Assembly (NCBI GenBank): GCA_007570785.1
Contig: ML660203.1
Location: forward strand, 5,327,276-5,391,275
From: Antilocapra americana
Lineage: Eukaryota; Chordata; Mammalia; Artiodactyla; Antilocapridae
Reading direction: 5' to 3'
Length of the DNA: 64,000 nt
A program made the position numbers and the translations under genes. Positions within the stretch are counted from its first letter, which is position 1, and each line of letters starts with the position of its first letter. Below are positions 21,243 through 30,859 of the stretch, one piece after another. The notes beneath the pieces are model-generated. The model had not been told where the DNA came from, did not search any database, and was given only the letters and a program-made list of their open reading frames with translations.

Positions 21243-21610
21243 TCAGACCACAGATTTATTCCAAGGACTTTGGGGAAAAGGGCTCCTGGAAGTGGATATG
21301 AGAAACTGATGGAACACTGCACTGTCGGGAAGCACAGCTCAGCTTAGTGGCCCTGCTGGATCATTCGGTTCGGTTCCACATGGTTCTGGATGCCGTGGGT
21401 GTCTGTGTGTGCATGCACCTTCCCTGGTGGGAGGTACAACGCTCCCTGGACTGTGAGAATGACTGACTCCACGAGCGAGTCAAACCTGTGCTCTGTGCAC
21501 ACCTAAGTGGATAAATTCTGTGTGTTAATTGTGAACTAGCAATGCCTCACTTCGGTTTGACTGTGTCTAAAAAATTTAACCTGAGTCAATAGTTTGTGTC
21601 TCTAAACATG
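21243..21610. other. Unassigned CpG-containing stretch
   Basis: The composition differs from the adjacent L1: several CpGs, and phrases such as ATTCGGTTCGGTTCC and CCACGAGCGAGTCAAACC. I do not recognise it. It could be a transcript-derived insertion or a decayed LTR. No frame supports a gene. Confidence 0.3.
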
Positions 21611-22200
21611 TTTTCCCAAAGAAATAATGCTCCACTCAGCTTCTAATTTTCTCAGAGGTTCATAACTTACCTGAGGGGCACAGTGTTGAATCGCATTGAG
21701 GGTAGGTCCAATTAGCATACAATTAGAATAAGATTCATCCAATACAGCATCCAGTGTTCAATGCCATGCTAAGTGGCTTGGATTTCGTTATGTGGGTCAG
21801 TGGTTCCCAGACTTTCATTTCAAGTACCAGAATTTCTTTTTTTTAAGGAATCAAGGGACTAGCACTCAGTAACCAACTTTTTATTTTGCCTAGTAAGGAA
21901 TTTAATAACACAAAAACAACAGCAGCAGAAACAACAAAATAAGCTATGCTCATTATTCCATTTTTAAAAAAGGACATTTTTAGCACCAAAAAGTAAGAGG
22001 GATATAAATTTTAGGGGAAAAAATGGCAGGGAGATCCAGTTCTAAAACCTTAATGAATTTACCCTTAAGAAAGAAAGCCTTACCAGTTATACTCCACTTT
22101 TCACTTTTTTTTCAGTGAGCCTGTGAAACTCCTTCATGGCCAAGCATGTTTAGACATGATTTGGGGGAACCAATGGCTTCAAGGAACCCTAAGAAGTTCC
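21611..22200. other. No recognisable feature
   Basis: AT-rich. No repeat or gene is confidently recognised. Confidence 0.4.
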
Positions 22201-22610
22201 ATAAGTCTGGGTAGTGTTTTGTGGCAGCCGGCAGACCTAAAGCAACCATTTATCATGGTCTCAGATTCCGTGGGTCAGAATTCTAAGGACAGCTTGGCAC
22301 TGCTCCACTATCTTTGAGGGTCTCAGACTGGAAGCTGGTGGCTGGGACCCTCTGAAGTCTCGTTCATTCACATATCTGCTCTTTGATGATGGGCATCGAC
22401 GGGAAACTCAGCTTATCTCCTTGGTCCCTCCAAGTGGGCTAGTTTCAGCTTTCTCACAGCACCAAGGCTGGATTCCCAGAAGCCAGGAGTTGCATTCTTT
22501 TTACAATCTAGACTTGGAAGTCACAGGATATCATCTGCATCATTATCTATTGGTCAAAACTGACACAAACCCCTGCCCAGATTCAAGGGGTTGTGGGGAA
22601 CATAAACCCA
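22201..22610 (-). repeat. Possible ancient LTR-like repeat
   Basis: Phrases resemble a mammalian-wide interspersed LTR: GTGGGTCAGAATTCTAAGGA, GGGTCTCAGACTGG, and near the end GACTTGGAAGTCACAGGATA followed by TCATTATCTATTGGTC. I cannot name the family with confidence. Confidence 0.4.
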
Positions 22611-22828
22611 GCCTCTCTGGGGAAGTGTGTGTGTGTGGGTGTGTGTGGATGCAACCAACCATGTTTGGAAAATGCAGTATGTCACAGAGCCCATACTGAA
22701 AGTCATTCCCTTCTAAAATCTCTCTCTCATGCATACATTCACATGCACATAATAGGAACAAAGACATTTATTTAGAAATAAGCACAAGGAAGATAAAAAC
22801 TAACTATAAATATGTATAAAGTAAAAAG

Positions 22829-23034
22829 AAAGTGAAGTCACTCGGTCGTGTCCAACTCTTCGCGATCCCATGGACTGTAGCCTACCACGCTCCTTCATCC
22901 ATGGGATTTTCCAGGCAAGAGTACTGGAGTGGGTTGCCATTTCCATCTCCAGAGGATCTTCCCAATCCAGGGATCGAACCTGAGTCTCCTGTATTGTAGG
23001 CAGAAGCTTTACCATCTGAGTCACTAGGGAAGTC
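22829..23034 (-). mobile_element. Bov-tA SINE
   Basis: Antisense Bov-tA: AGTGAAGTCACTCGGTCGTG start, A unit, then head CTGAGTCACTAGGGAAGTC. It abuts an AT/GT microsatellite. Confidence 0.92.
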
Positions 23035-23135
23035 ATATATATGTATGTATATATATTATATATATATATGTATGTATGTGTGCCTATAGATGTATCTTGT
23101 AAACACACACATACACACACACACACATACAACAC
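23035..23135. repeat. AT-rich and CA microsatellite cluster
   Basis: TATATATGTATGT-type repeat at 23035-23082, then a (CA)n patch at 23101-23131 after a short unique gap. Confidence 0.85.
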
Positions 23136-23279
23136 CATAACTTTGCAGTTCAGTGGGTCCAGGCAATTGACATTCCCTGAATGTCAGTATGAACCTCAGG
23201 ACAGGAAACTCTGCCCATGGGGTTTGTAGCCTCATATTGCTGTAGGCAGTTGTTCCAATGGTATTCTAACAGAATCAAC

Positions 23280-23425
23280 ACTGGGCTTAGAGTCCAAACC
23301 ATCAAATTCACATTCCGATCCTCTATTGCACCGATAGTGATATCACACAGGTCATGTAACTTCCCTAGGTTTTCATTTGCTCATCAGTAAAATATGCATC
23401 ATTGTATTTATTTTATAGAGTAGCA
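23280..23425 (+). repeat. MIR SINE
   Basis: Sense MIR: TAGAGTCCAAACC, then GGTCATGTAACTTCCCTAGG and TTTGCTCATCAGTAAAATAT. Confidence 0.65.
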
Positions 23426-23834
23426 GTCTTCGCTCCCTTACTTCTTCTCCCTTTTGGCCTTTCTTCATCACCTTCTCCCTACTCAGCAAGTGTTTTGCAG
23501 CTGATCCCCACCTTATCCTCCTCAACACACTCCTTTCTCCACCACAAACCTCGCTGGCTGCAGATCCAGCCCAGGAAGTCATCTATGGCTTCACTTCAAG
23601 GGAAGACAAGGCAGGGTTTGAAATCCTGCCACCACCTCAACCCCCACAGGCTAGTTCTGGACCAAAGCAGATGAAGCTGAGTAAAAATCAATCGCAGTTC
23701 CATGACGTAGGTGGTGGATGGGTTGTTAAAGAATTTACTACACGTTTTTTGTAGTTCAGAGAATTTGTTAGGATAAGCAGAGATGTAGATATTGACTTCA
23801 CTGAAAATGTGATCTGCTGCCACCAAAAAATGCA

Positions 23835-23995
23835 AACCGGAGTCTAGCTACAGCCCTCACAAGCTGTGTGACCTTGAGCAAGTTATTCAACCTTGCTAGG
23901 TCTCAGTCTTCTCAAAATGAAGCTAATAATGCCACTTTTCACTGGGGGTTACTATGAAGAATAACTGAGATCAAGCCTCAAAAGCCCTTGGCAAG
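23835..23995 (+). repeat. MIR SINE
   Basis: Clear sense MIR core: CTGTGTGACCTTGAGCAAGT, TATTCAACCTTGCTAGGTCT, CAGTCTTCTCAAAATGAAGC. Confidence 0.8.
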
Positions 23996-23999
23996 TCTA

Positions 24000-24180
24000 G
24001 CATGATGGTTCTCAAGCTTTGGCATATGCCAGAATCACCTGTAGGGCTTGTGAAAACACAGATTTCTGGGTCTGGCTCCCAGAAATAATAATAATAAGAT
24101 AATGAGGGTTTCTGATTTATTAAGATTAGGATGGGCTCTGACACTTTGCATTTCTAACTGGCCGCCGGTGATGCTGATAT
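24000..24180 (+). repeat. MER5A-like hAT transposon
   Basis: GATGGTTCTCAAGCTTTGGC terminus, CAGAATCACCTGTAGGGCTT, GATTTCTGGGTCTGGCTCCC, and GGTGATGCTGATATTGCTGG toward the far end. Confidence 0.75.
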
Positions 24181-25215
24181 TGCTGGTCATTATCTACTGC
24201 AAAGATGATGAACATGACAATGACGGTTATGATTGGGACTTCAACTTTACATAAATGATATAGTAATATGTCAATTTGTTTTCCATAACTTGAAAAAAAC
24301 ATTTCGGTATCCCTCATGTGATAGCCTGCAACTATCCATGAAATCATCTAATGTATTGAATAGTTCAAATAGGTTAGATTTTTCATTTGGTGCAAAGTTC
24401 TTAGGGCATGAATCATCCCATAAATGGATCAGGCAGAACCCGTATAAGCTATTGGCGGAGAGGATCCATGTACTATGAGTAGAGAAAAGAGATTTTTGGC
24501 TGAGAGAGGAACAGAACCACACAAAGAGTAAGAAGAACTAGATCTTCCTTGGTTTTAAGGGATTTTCTCTGCAAAATGATAAAATTGAATTAAATTATCG
24601 CCAACATTCAGCCCACTTCTGCAGAGCAGAGATTCTATAATGAATTCTAATCTAAAGCAGACTGAGAACACAGCAGTCCTGCCCCCAGGAAGCCACTTGC
24701 TGTTCAGAGCCCTTGGCCCAAGCCCCAGGGAGCCTTCCATCCAAAATTAGCATCACTCAACAGTGGGAGCTTCTTGGGGCCTGAAGAAGCTCATTGCTTG
24801 TTGCAATGAGAGATGAGCAATTTCCTGCCCTGAAAGTCTGTGAAAGGAGACAGCTGGCTCATATTTTCCACTTATATGAGGCTGAAATGAGGTTTATTTA
24901 TTTACCTATTTATTTTTGTGGAAATGATTTTATAAGATTCACTCCTAAACTGAAGGAAAGAGAAAGGCCTCAAGTCTTGTTCTTCCATCCTCCCCACCCA
25001 CCTAGGGCTGCCTCCTAGTCATGTAACTGTCATGATACCAGATCCCAGAGAAGCTCTGGCCCCCATGGCTTGATTCTTCTTGGATACAAGAAGTCTCCGT
25101 GTGTACTTGGGCTGGTAGATAGTTCAGTTTTATTTTTGATTGTCTATTCTTGGGACATAAACAACAGAGAAGCCCTCTCCACTTCTGGAAGGAGAAGCCT
25201 TCTATAATTCATTTG
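24181..25215. other. Repeat-poor stretch, no gene supported
   Basis: Frames of 60-83 codons on both strands overlap without family resemblance. A TTTATTTATTTACCTATTT patch lies near 24893. Confidence 0.4.
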
Positions 25216-25292
25216 TGAGTACCTGGCATGAGAGCTAATATGATTGCTGTGTTGTACAAATATTTGCCAAATGAATGAAAGAATGAATGACC
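25216..25292 (+). repeat. L2-like 3' tail
   Basis: ACAAATATTTGCCAAATGAA, then AGAATGAATG, as at L2 ends. Confidence 0.45.
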
Positions 25293-25349
25293 ATCCATCT
25301 TAGGAAGTCATATGTGCTGAATTTTCTATTAATCTTCCCAAAGTCCAAA

Positions 25350-25545
25350 TATAACTTACATTGAGCACTTAGTATATGCTTGAAACTATTCTAAGTACTT
25401 TACATTATACTTCATTTCATACTCAAAATAGCCCTATAAAGTCGAGCATTCTAATCATCACCCCATTATACAGACAGGTACATAAAAATCAAGATTACAT
25501 GATAACAGGAGAGAGATTTGAGTCTGGGCAGTCTACCCCTTGGCG
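25350..25545 (-). repeat. MIR SINE
   Basis: Near-complete antisense MIR: TGAGCACTTAGTATATGCTT, CTAAGTACTTTACATTATAC, CACCCCATTATACAGACAGG, GAGAGATTTGAGTCTGGGCA. Confidence 0.8.
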
Positions 25546-26155
25546 AGCACTTTGGATAGCTCTCTGGTTTCCATCCAAATATACCCAGGCTATCAGGCCA
25601 CCAGCACTGGATACTTTCTGCTCCCCACCTTCATGACCTCTTGCATGCTCCATGCATCTGCCTTCTGTCACCTCATCTACCTGTACAGAGAGACACAGCA
25701 TGAAAAGAGCAAGGCAGAAGCATGGAGGCTCTGGCTGCAGAGCTGAGGTCTCAGGGACAATGGGACGGAGAAGGGGCAGTGAAAACCCTTCCATTGTCAT
25801 CCTACAGACAGCCACCATCATATATCCTCACAGAGTGTTTCCTTAGCAGCAAGCTTCTGCCTTTTTGTCTTCCCCACAAAGAAGCCTCCAGGAAAAAGGC
25901 TCAATTTCAGGCTTATTTAACAGCTCTTTGACTACACCTCCCAAGTCTCGGTTGGCTTATGCATCCAATGAGGAGCTTGAATTAACCCATTCAGATAGGC
26001 CTGGAAATGGCAGAACCCCAGTCAGATAAACAAGGTCACAGATATACAGGCTCATGTTTTCACAGCAGTATGACCCTTTCCTTTATTGAACAGCACTGCC
26101 TTGGCCATACCTCTTTACTATGGGTCAGGTGATTAATTAAAACAATGAAACAAGT
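25546..26155. other. Repeat-poor stretch with a ZNF143/STAF-like site
   Basis: No repeat is recognised. ACTACACCTCCCAAGTCTC at 25931-25949 fits the ZNF143/STAF core ACTACANNTCCCA. Small overlapping frames occur on both strands. Confidence 0.4.
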
Positions 26156-26419
26156 CCAGTTCCCAACAAGATGTGTTAGTGGCTAAGTCGTGTCTGACTC
26201 TTACAACCCCAGGGACTATAGCCCGCCAGGCTCCTCTATCCATGGGATTCTCCAGGCAAGAATACTGGAGTGGGTTGCCATTTCCTTTTCCAGTTCCCAG
26301 CATAGCCAGTGTGTTAGTTGCTCAGTCTTGTCCGACTCTTTACAACCCCATGGACTGTAGCCCACCAGGATCCTCTGTCCATATGATTCTCCAGACAAGA
26401 ATACTGGAGTGGGCTGCAT
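26156..26419 (-). mobile_element. Two tandem BOV-A monomers
   Basis: A-unit copies at 26172-26294 and 26313-26417 lie in the same orientation. The spacer CCAGTTCCCAGC (from 26290) echoes the left flank CCAGTTCCCAAC (from 26156), and each monomer opens with GTGTTAGT. This fits a target-site copy or a local tandem duplication rather than the standard BOV-A2 linker. Confidence 0.8.
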
Positions 26420-26474
26420 ATTAAATCTGAAACCGGGACAAAGATGGTCATGATTCTCAGATCCAGCAGGTATT

Positions 26475-27716
26475 TTTTTTAAATTTATGGAGTCTGCTGT
26501 AAAGTGGTACCTCATTGTGGTTTTGATTTGCATTTCTCTGATAATGGGTGATGTTGAGCATCTTTTCAAGTGTTTGTTAGCCATTTTTATGTCTTCTTTG
26601 GAGAAATGTATGTTTAGTTCTTTGGCCCACTTTTTGATTGGGTCATTTATTTTTCTGTAATTAAGCTGCAGGAGTTGCTTTTATATTTTTGAGATTAATT
26701 GTTTGTCCGTTGCTTCATTTGCTATTATTTTCTCCCATTCTGAAGGCTGCCTTTTCACCTTGCTTTTAGTTTCCTTTGTTGTGCAGAAGCTTTTAATTTT
26801 AATTAGGTCCCATTTGTTTATTTTTGCTTTTATTTCCAATATTCTGGGAGGTGGGTCATAGAGGATCCAGCTTTAGTTTATGTCGGAGAGTGTTTTGCCT
26901 ATGTTTTCTTCTAGGATTTTTATAGTTTCTGGTCTTATGTTTAGATCCTTGATCCATTTTGAGTTTATGCTGGAGAAGATGTGGAGAAATCTTCTCCAAC
27001 AATGTTTGCATTGTTGGTAGGAATGCAAACTAGTACAGCCACTATGGAGAACAGCGTGGAGATTCCTTAAAAAACTGCAAATAGAACTGCCATATGACCC
27101 AGCAATCCCACTGCTGGGCATACACAGAATTGGAAGAGACACGTGTACCCCAAAGTTCATCGCTGCATTGTTTACAATAGCCAGGACATGGAAGCAACCT
27201 AGATGTCCATCAACAGATGAATGGATAAGAAAGCTGTGGTACATATACACAATGGAATATTACTCAGCCATTAAAAAGAATTCATTTGAATCAGTTCTAC
27301 TGAGGTGGACGAAACTGGAGCCTATTATCCAGAGTGAAGTAAGCCAGAAGGAAAAACAAAAATACAGTATACTAATGCATATATATGGAATTTAGAAAGA
27401 TGGTAATGAGAACCCTGTATGCAAGACAGCAAAAGAAATGCAGATGTATAGAACAGTCTTTTGGACTCTATGGGAGAGGGCAAGGGTGGGATGATATGGA
27501 AGAACGGCATTGAAACATGTAAATTATCATATGTGAAATCAATTGCCAGCCCTGGTTTGATGCTTGATACAGGGTGCTCAGGGCTTGTGCACCAGGATGA
27601 CCCAGAGAGAGGAAATCGGGAGGGAGGTGGGAGGGGGGTTCTGAAAGGGGAACACATGTATACCCATGGCGGATTCATGTCAATGTATGGCAAAACCAAC
27701 ATAATAATGTAAAGAA
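26475..27716 (+). mobile_element. Young L1 3' end with 5' inversion (twin priming)
   Basis: 26475-26969 is antisense L1 ORF2, recognised by CATTGTGGTTTTGATTTGCA and TTTTGAGTTTA at the inner end. 26970-27716 is sense L1 running to the 3' UTR (GTGGTACATATACACAATGG; CCCATGGCGGATTCATGTCA). The antisense block comes from L1 sequence upstream of the sense block, as twin priming predicts. The tail is an A-rich AAATAAAATAA string near 27720-27750. The same subfamily is seen at 61129-62190. Confidence 0.85.
27618..27638 (+). repeat. G-quadruplex motif in L1 3' UTR
   Basis: Runs GGG (27618), GGG (27622), GGG (27629) and GGGGGG (27633) with loops of 1, 4 and 1 bases. G-rich 3' UTR tracts are a known L1 trait. 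Confidence 0.7.
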
Positions 27717-27759
27717 AATAAATAAAATAACAAATAAAATAAAATCTATGTGTCTGAGT

Positions 27760-28064
27760 GGCTAGGAAAATTTGAGTTCCCTCTATAGTAGGTTAAGACC
27801 CTCTCTGTGCGGCTTTGATCAGCTTTTGCCTATGGCTCCCCTTTTGCACCCAGTTCTAGGGCCATGAGTCGCTTCATTCCTTCATCCCACAGCAAAGTCC
27901 TGATGGGCCACCTCCTTGGTGATGGTCCACAGCACCAAGTCAGGGCTATTTATGTCCCAGAGTGGTTTCCACTGACAGTGTCCATCAAAAGAGTTCACCA
28001 CTGGCAGAACACAACAAGATGTGCAGACCAAGCAGCCAAGGCCATTTCCTCCCATCCGTTACAC
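27760..28064. other. No recognisable feature
   Basis: Unique-looking sequence between the L1 tail and the Tigger-like element. Confidence 0.4.
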
Positions 28065-28130
28065 TTAAGTTCCTCAAATATGAATGAGTTCCATTCTGAG
28101 AGTAAGTTTGTTAAGTCCAATTTGTTCATT

Positions 28131-28451
28131 AAATCCAACAAGATTAAACCGCCAGCCCAGGATTGATGCCCGGGGCTGGTACAGCGAGATTTCCCGGGGG
28201 GGGGGGNNNNNNNNNNNNNNNNNNNNNNNNNNNNNNNNNNNNNNNNNNNNNNNNNNNNNNNNNNNNNNNNNNNNNNNNNNNNNNNNNNNNNNNNNNNNNN
28301 NNNNNNCCCATGGTGATATCATGACAATGTATGGCAAAAACAATAAAAAAAAAGAAAGAAAAATAAAAAGAATACCCTTGACTCATTAAAAGAGAATATA
28401 AACTAAATAAAGCCACTTCTGAATAGCAAAAAAAAAAATCCAACAAGATTA
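28131..28451 (+). mobile_element. Short L1 3' end with target-site duplication and probable 3' transduction
   Basis: AAATCCAACAAGATTA at 28131-28146 and 28436-28451 is a perfect 16-bp target duplication. Inside lie the L1 3' UTR end (GCCAGCCCAGGATTGATGCC, then after the gap GACAATGTATGGCAAAAAC), a first A-rich tail (28345-28372), about 55 bp of non-L1 sequence, an AATAAA at 28406-28411 and a second A run from 28428. The 100-N gap falls within the L1 part. Confidence 0.82.
28207..28306. other. Assembly gap (100 N)
   Basis: Exactly 100 N, the conventional placeholder for a gap of unknown size. It starts directly after a run of G within the L1 3' UTR G-rich tract. True length and content are unknown. 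Confidence 0.98.
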
Positions 28452-29027
28452 GCCTAGGTAACTGACTAAGACAATCGGCTATATAGTACTGTACTATAAT
28501 ACATTTATAACACTTCTTACACAAATAATACATAAAAACCAAGCACACAAAAATAGAGAAGACGTATTCAATCTTACAGCATAGTACCTTGAAAAATACA
28601 GTAGTACAATCCTATAGTTGGCATATAGGGGTTGACATTGATTGAGCAGATCAGAAGAGTTACTGACCTCATCCATGCTTTTATGCTTGCTTAGCGACAT
28701 CCTGGGCTTGAAATAAAGATATCATTCTACTGTACTCTATACAGTACTACACAACACAGTACTCCAAAGCACAACCACTTATAAAGGATGCACACACATG
28801 ACAATCTATGCTAGACATGTAAACTAACTTACATGATTTGGCATTCAATGTTTAAATCTTTAAAAGTTCACAACTTGAAGGTTTGTATGTAGAGGATTTA
28901 CTGTATTTCTCCTTTTGATTCAGAAGAGGTGGGAGCCTCAGGGACTACCCTTCTGACTGCTTTTGGAAGTCTGAATGCCTAAATCCAACTTATCCTCTTT
29001 GACCCTACACCCCAAAACAGCCTTCCC

Positions 29028-29030
<3 letters not shown>

Positions 29031-29065
<35 letters not shown>

Positions 29066-29080
29066 ACGCGCGCGCGCGTG
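29031..29080. repeat. (TG)n microsatellite with CG-alternating end, Z-DNA candidate
   Basis: About 17 TG units (29031-29064) continue into CACGCGCGCGCGCGTG (29065-29080). That gives 50 bases of strictly alternating purine and pyrimidine. Confidence 0.92.
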
Positions 29081-29099
29081 AGCGTGTGCAAGGGCACAC

Positions 29100-29222
29100 T
29101 CGCACTCAGTCAGTTGTGTCCGACTCTTTTGCGACCCCCGTGGATTGTAGCCCTGCCAGGCTCCTCTGACAATGGGATTTCCCAGGCAAGAATACTGCAG
29201 TACGTTGCCAGTTCCTCTGTCA
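29100..29222 (-). mobile_element. BOV-A monomer fragment
   Basis: CAGTCAGTTGTGTCCGACTC start, then GGCAAGAATACTGCAGTACG. It breaks off after CAGTTCCTCTGTCAG. It sits next to the TG repeat. Confidence 0.85.
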
Positions 29223-29594
29223 GTCCTTGCTTTCTACCTGGGGTGAATTTCCCTGAGGGGCTGTATCCTTGGAAGTTCTCTCAATAGATATGCAGGTTTC
29301 CAGTTAAACACTGTATGTTGATCTGCCTTCTTCAAAAACCTGAATACTCAAGGCAATAATTGTAACCAATGTCTAGACATGGGATAAGATCAGTTTTCAT
29401 GTTTTTTCCCTTCCCAGGGCACAGACAAAAATGCAATTGGCTATCCCAAAGTCAAGTTACCTATGATTTAGCTAACAGTATCTAATTCCAAAGATACTCC
29501 CCATTCAGTTTAAAGAAATTCACTGTCCAGTTAGCTGTCAAGTCGGTTGTCTCCATAAATAAATGTCTGGTGAATTTATTTCTCCTTTGAGCTA
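29223..29594. other. No recognisable feature
   Basis: Unique-looking sequence with no long frame. Confidence 0.4.
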
Positions 29595-29768
29595 AATCAG
29601 TGGTTTTTAGCCATTCTTGTATATTACAATCACCAGAGAAGCTTTTTTAAAAAAATCCTAATTCTTAGCCCCAGTCACAGAGAATTTTATTCTAGGATAG
29701 GGCACTCACGCTGTCAAGATTCCCAACTGATTCCAGTGTACAGCTTGGACTGAGAACCACTATCTAAC
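29595..29768 (+). repeat. MER5A-like hAT transposon
   Basis: AGTGGTTTTTAGCCATTC terminus, ACAATCACCAGAGAAGCTTT, AATTCTTAGCCCCAGTCACA, ending GGACTGAGAACCACTATCT, which is the inverted terminus. Confidence 0.72.
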
Positions 29769-30175
29769 TGAACCTGATTTTGCTGTCTGATAATCTACCA
29801 CTATCCCTCCACCTGAAAAGAACACATTTCTCTCATATCTATAAATAAGCTTTATGTATATGCTTCCCATGAGCATGAAAAATTGAATATCCAAATTTTA
29901 GTGTCTTCAGAAAATCTTAGAGACACTAATGAAAGAGCCCATTTGTTCATGGGGTGATGCTTGGGGCCTTCTTGGATTAGGGCAGCACATTCCATCCTTC
30001 ATTCGTCATGTAGCAGCATCCTGGTACAGGTCTTCGATTCTGACTCTCCCAGGGTCAGACCTAGGCCAGGAAATGCTGAGCATTAGTATAATTAATAGGA
30101 AACACATTTCTGTCTTTGTCATTCAGTAAGTCAAAAATGCCTTTTCCACCCACTTTCTTCCTGGGCAGGAGGAGA
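29769..30175. other. No recognisable feature
   Basis: A 66-codon plus-strand frame (29929-30129) has no family resemblance. Confidence 0.4.
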
Positions 30176-30179
30176 CACC

Positions 30180-30695
30180 TGGAGATAAATAAGCCAGGTA
30201 GTGGGGACTAGATGAAGAAAGGCTGGATGTTCCGTTTCATTCCAATGGCAAGGAAATGGCACTGATGGGTTTTCACTGGGATGGGGGTGTGACAAGATCA
30301 ATTTTTTTTATTTTACAAAGGTCACCTGGCTATAGAGTGGAGACTGGAAAAGATGAGGGGAGACAGTTGGGATTGAGGGCCAGATAGACGGTTATTGAAG
30401 CCATTTTAGCTAGGGATTCAAGTATCCTGAACTATGGAAGCTGCTGCCTAGAACAAGGTCTTGGGAGAAAATATTTAAATGAAAGTGGTGGGATTTGATG
30501 ATGAATGTGTATTGGGGATTGAGGAAGAGGTATGTCTTCAACTTTCTGCCTGGAGCAACTGTGTGAATGGCAATGAAGGTCATCAGTTTAGAGAACACGG
30601 GGTCGGGTGGGGGTAGAGGGTTGGAAGAGCAGCTTTCTGAGTGAAACACTGAGTTCCACTGTGGACTTCCTGAGAGATAAGTGCTGAGGGACATT
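30180..30695 (-). repeat. L2 LINE fragment, antisense
   Basis: Phrases match antisense L2: GCCTGGAGCAACTGTGTGAA, GTCACCTGGCTATAGAGTGG, GATGGGGGTGTGACAAGATC. It is diverged. It includes the G-quadruplex motif at 30599-30620. Confidence 0.62.
30599..30620 (+). repeat. Canonical G-quadruplex motif
   Basis: GGGG (30599), GGG (30605), GGGGG (30609), GGG (30618) with loops of 2, 1 and 4 bases. Confidence 0.8.
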
Positions 30696-30859
30696 TGCAG
30701 TAGGACATTGAACCTATTTCAAATTCTCAGCACACAATCGTCTCACTTACTCGAAACCTTGGCTTCTGCTAGGTTGGCAAATTTACTTTTTTTATAACCA
30801 AGGATATAGAACTGGTTCTAAGTCTAAAGAAATATTGGAAAATGTTTCAAAGAGGAGGG

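Larger units (their letters stand above)
28065..28905 (-). mobile_element. Tigger-like (pogo) DNA transposon remnant, split by an L1
   Basis: Antisense Tigger-family element. 28085-28146 (GAGTAAGTTTGTTAAGTCC) continues after the L1 at 28452 with GCCTAGGTAACTGACTAAG and ACAATCGGCTATATAGTACT. It runs to CAACTTGAAGGTTTGTATG near the far terminus. The spot where the transposase would begin (28690-28710, GACATCCTGGGCTTGAAAT) is visible, but most of the transposase ORF is deleted. Confidence 0.65.

Noticed and set aside
28084..28548. Frames of 89-134 codons crossing 28207-28306
   Set aside because: They run through 100 N and consist of unknown residues, so they carry no information.
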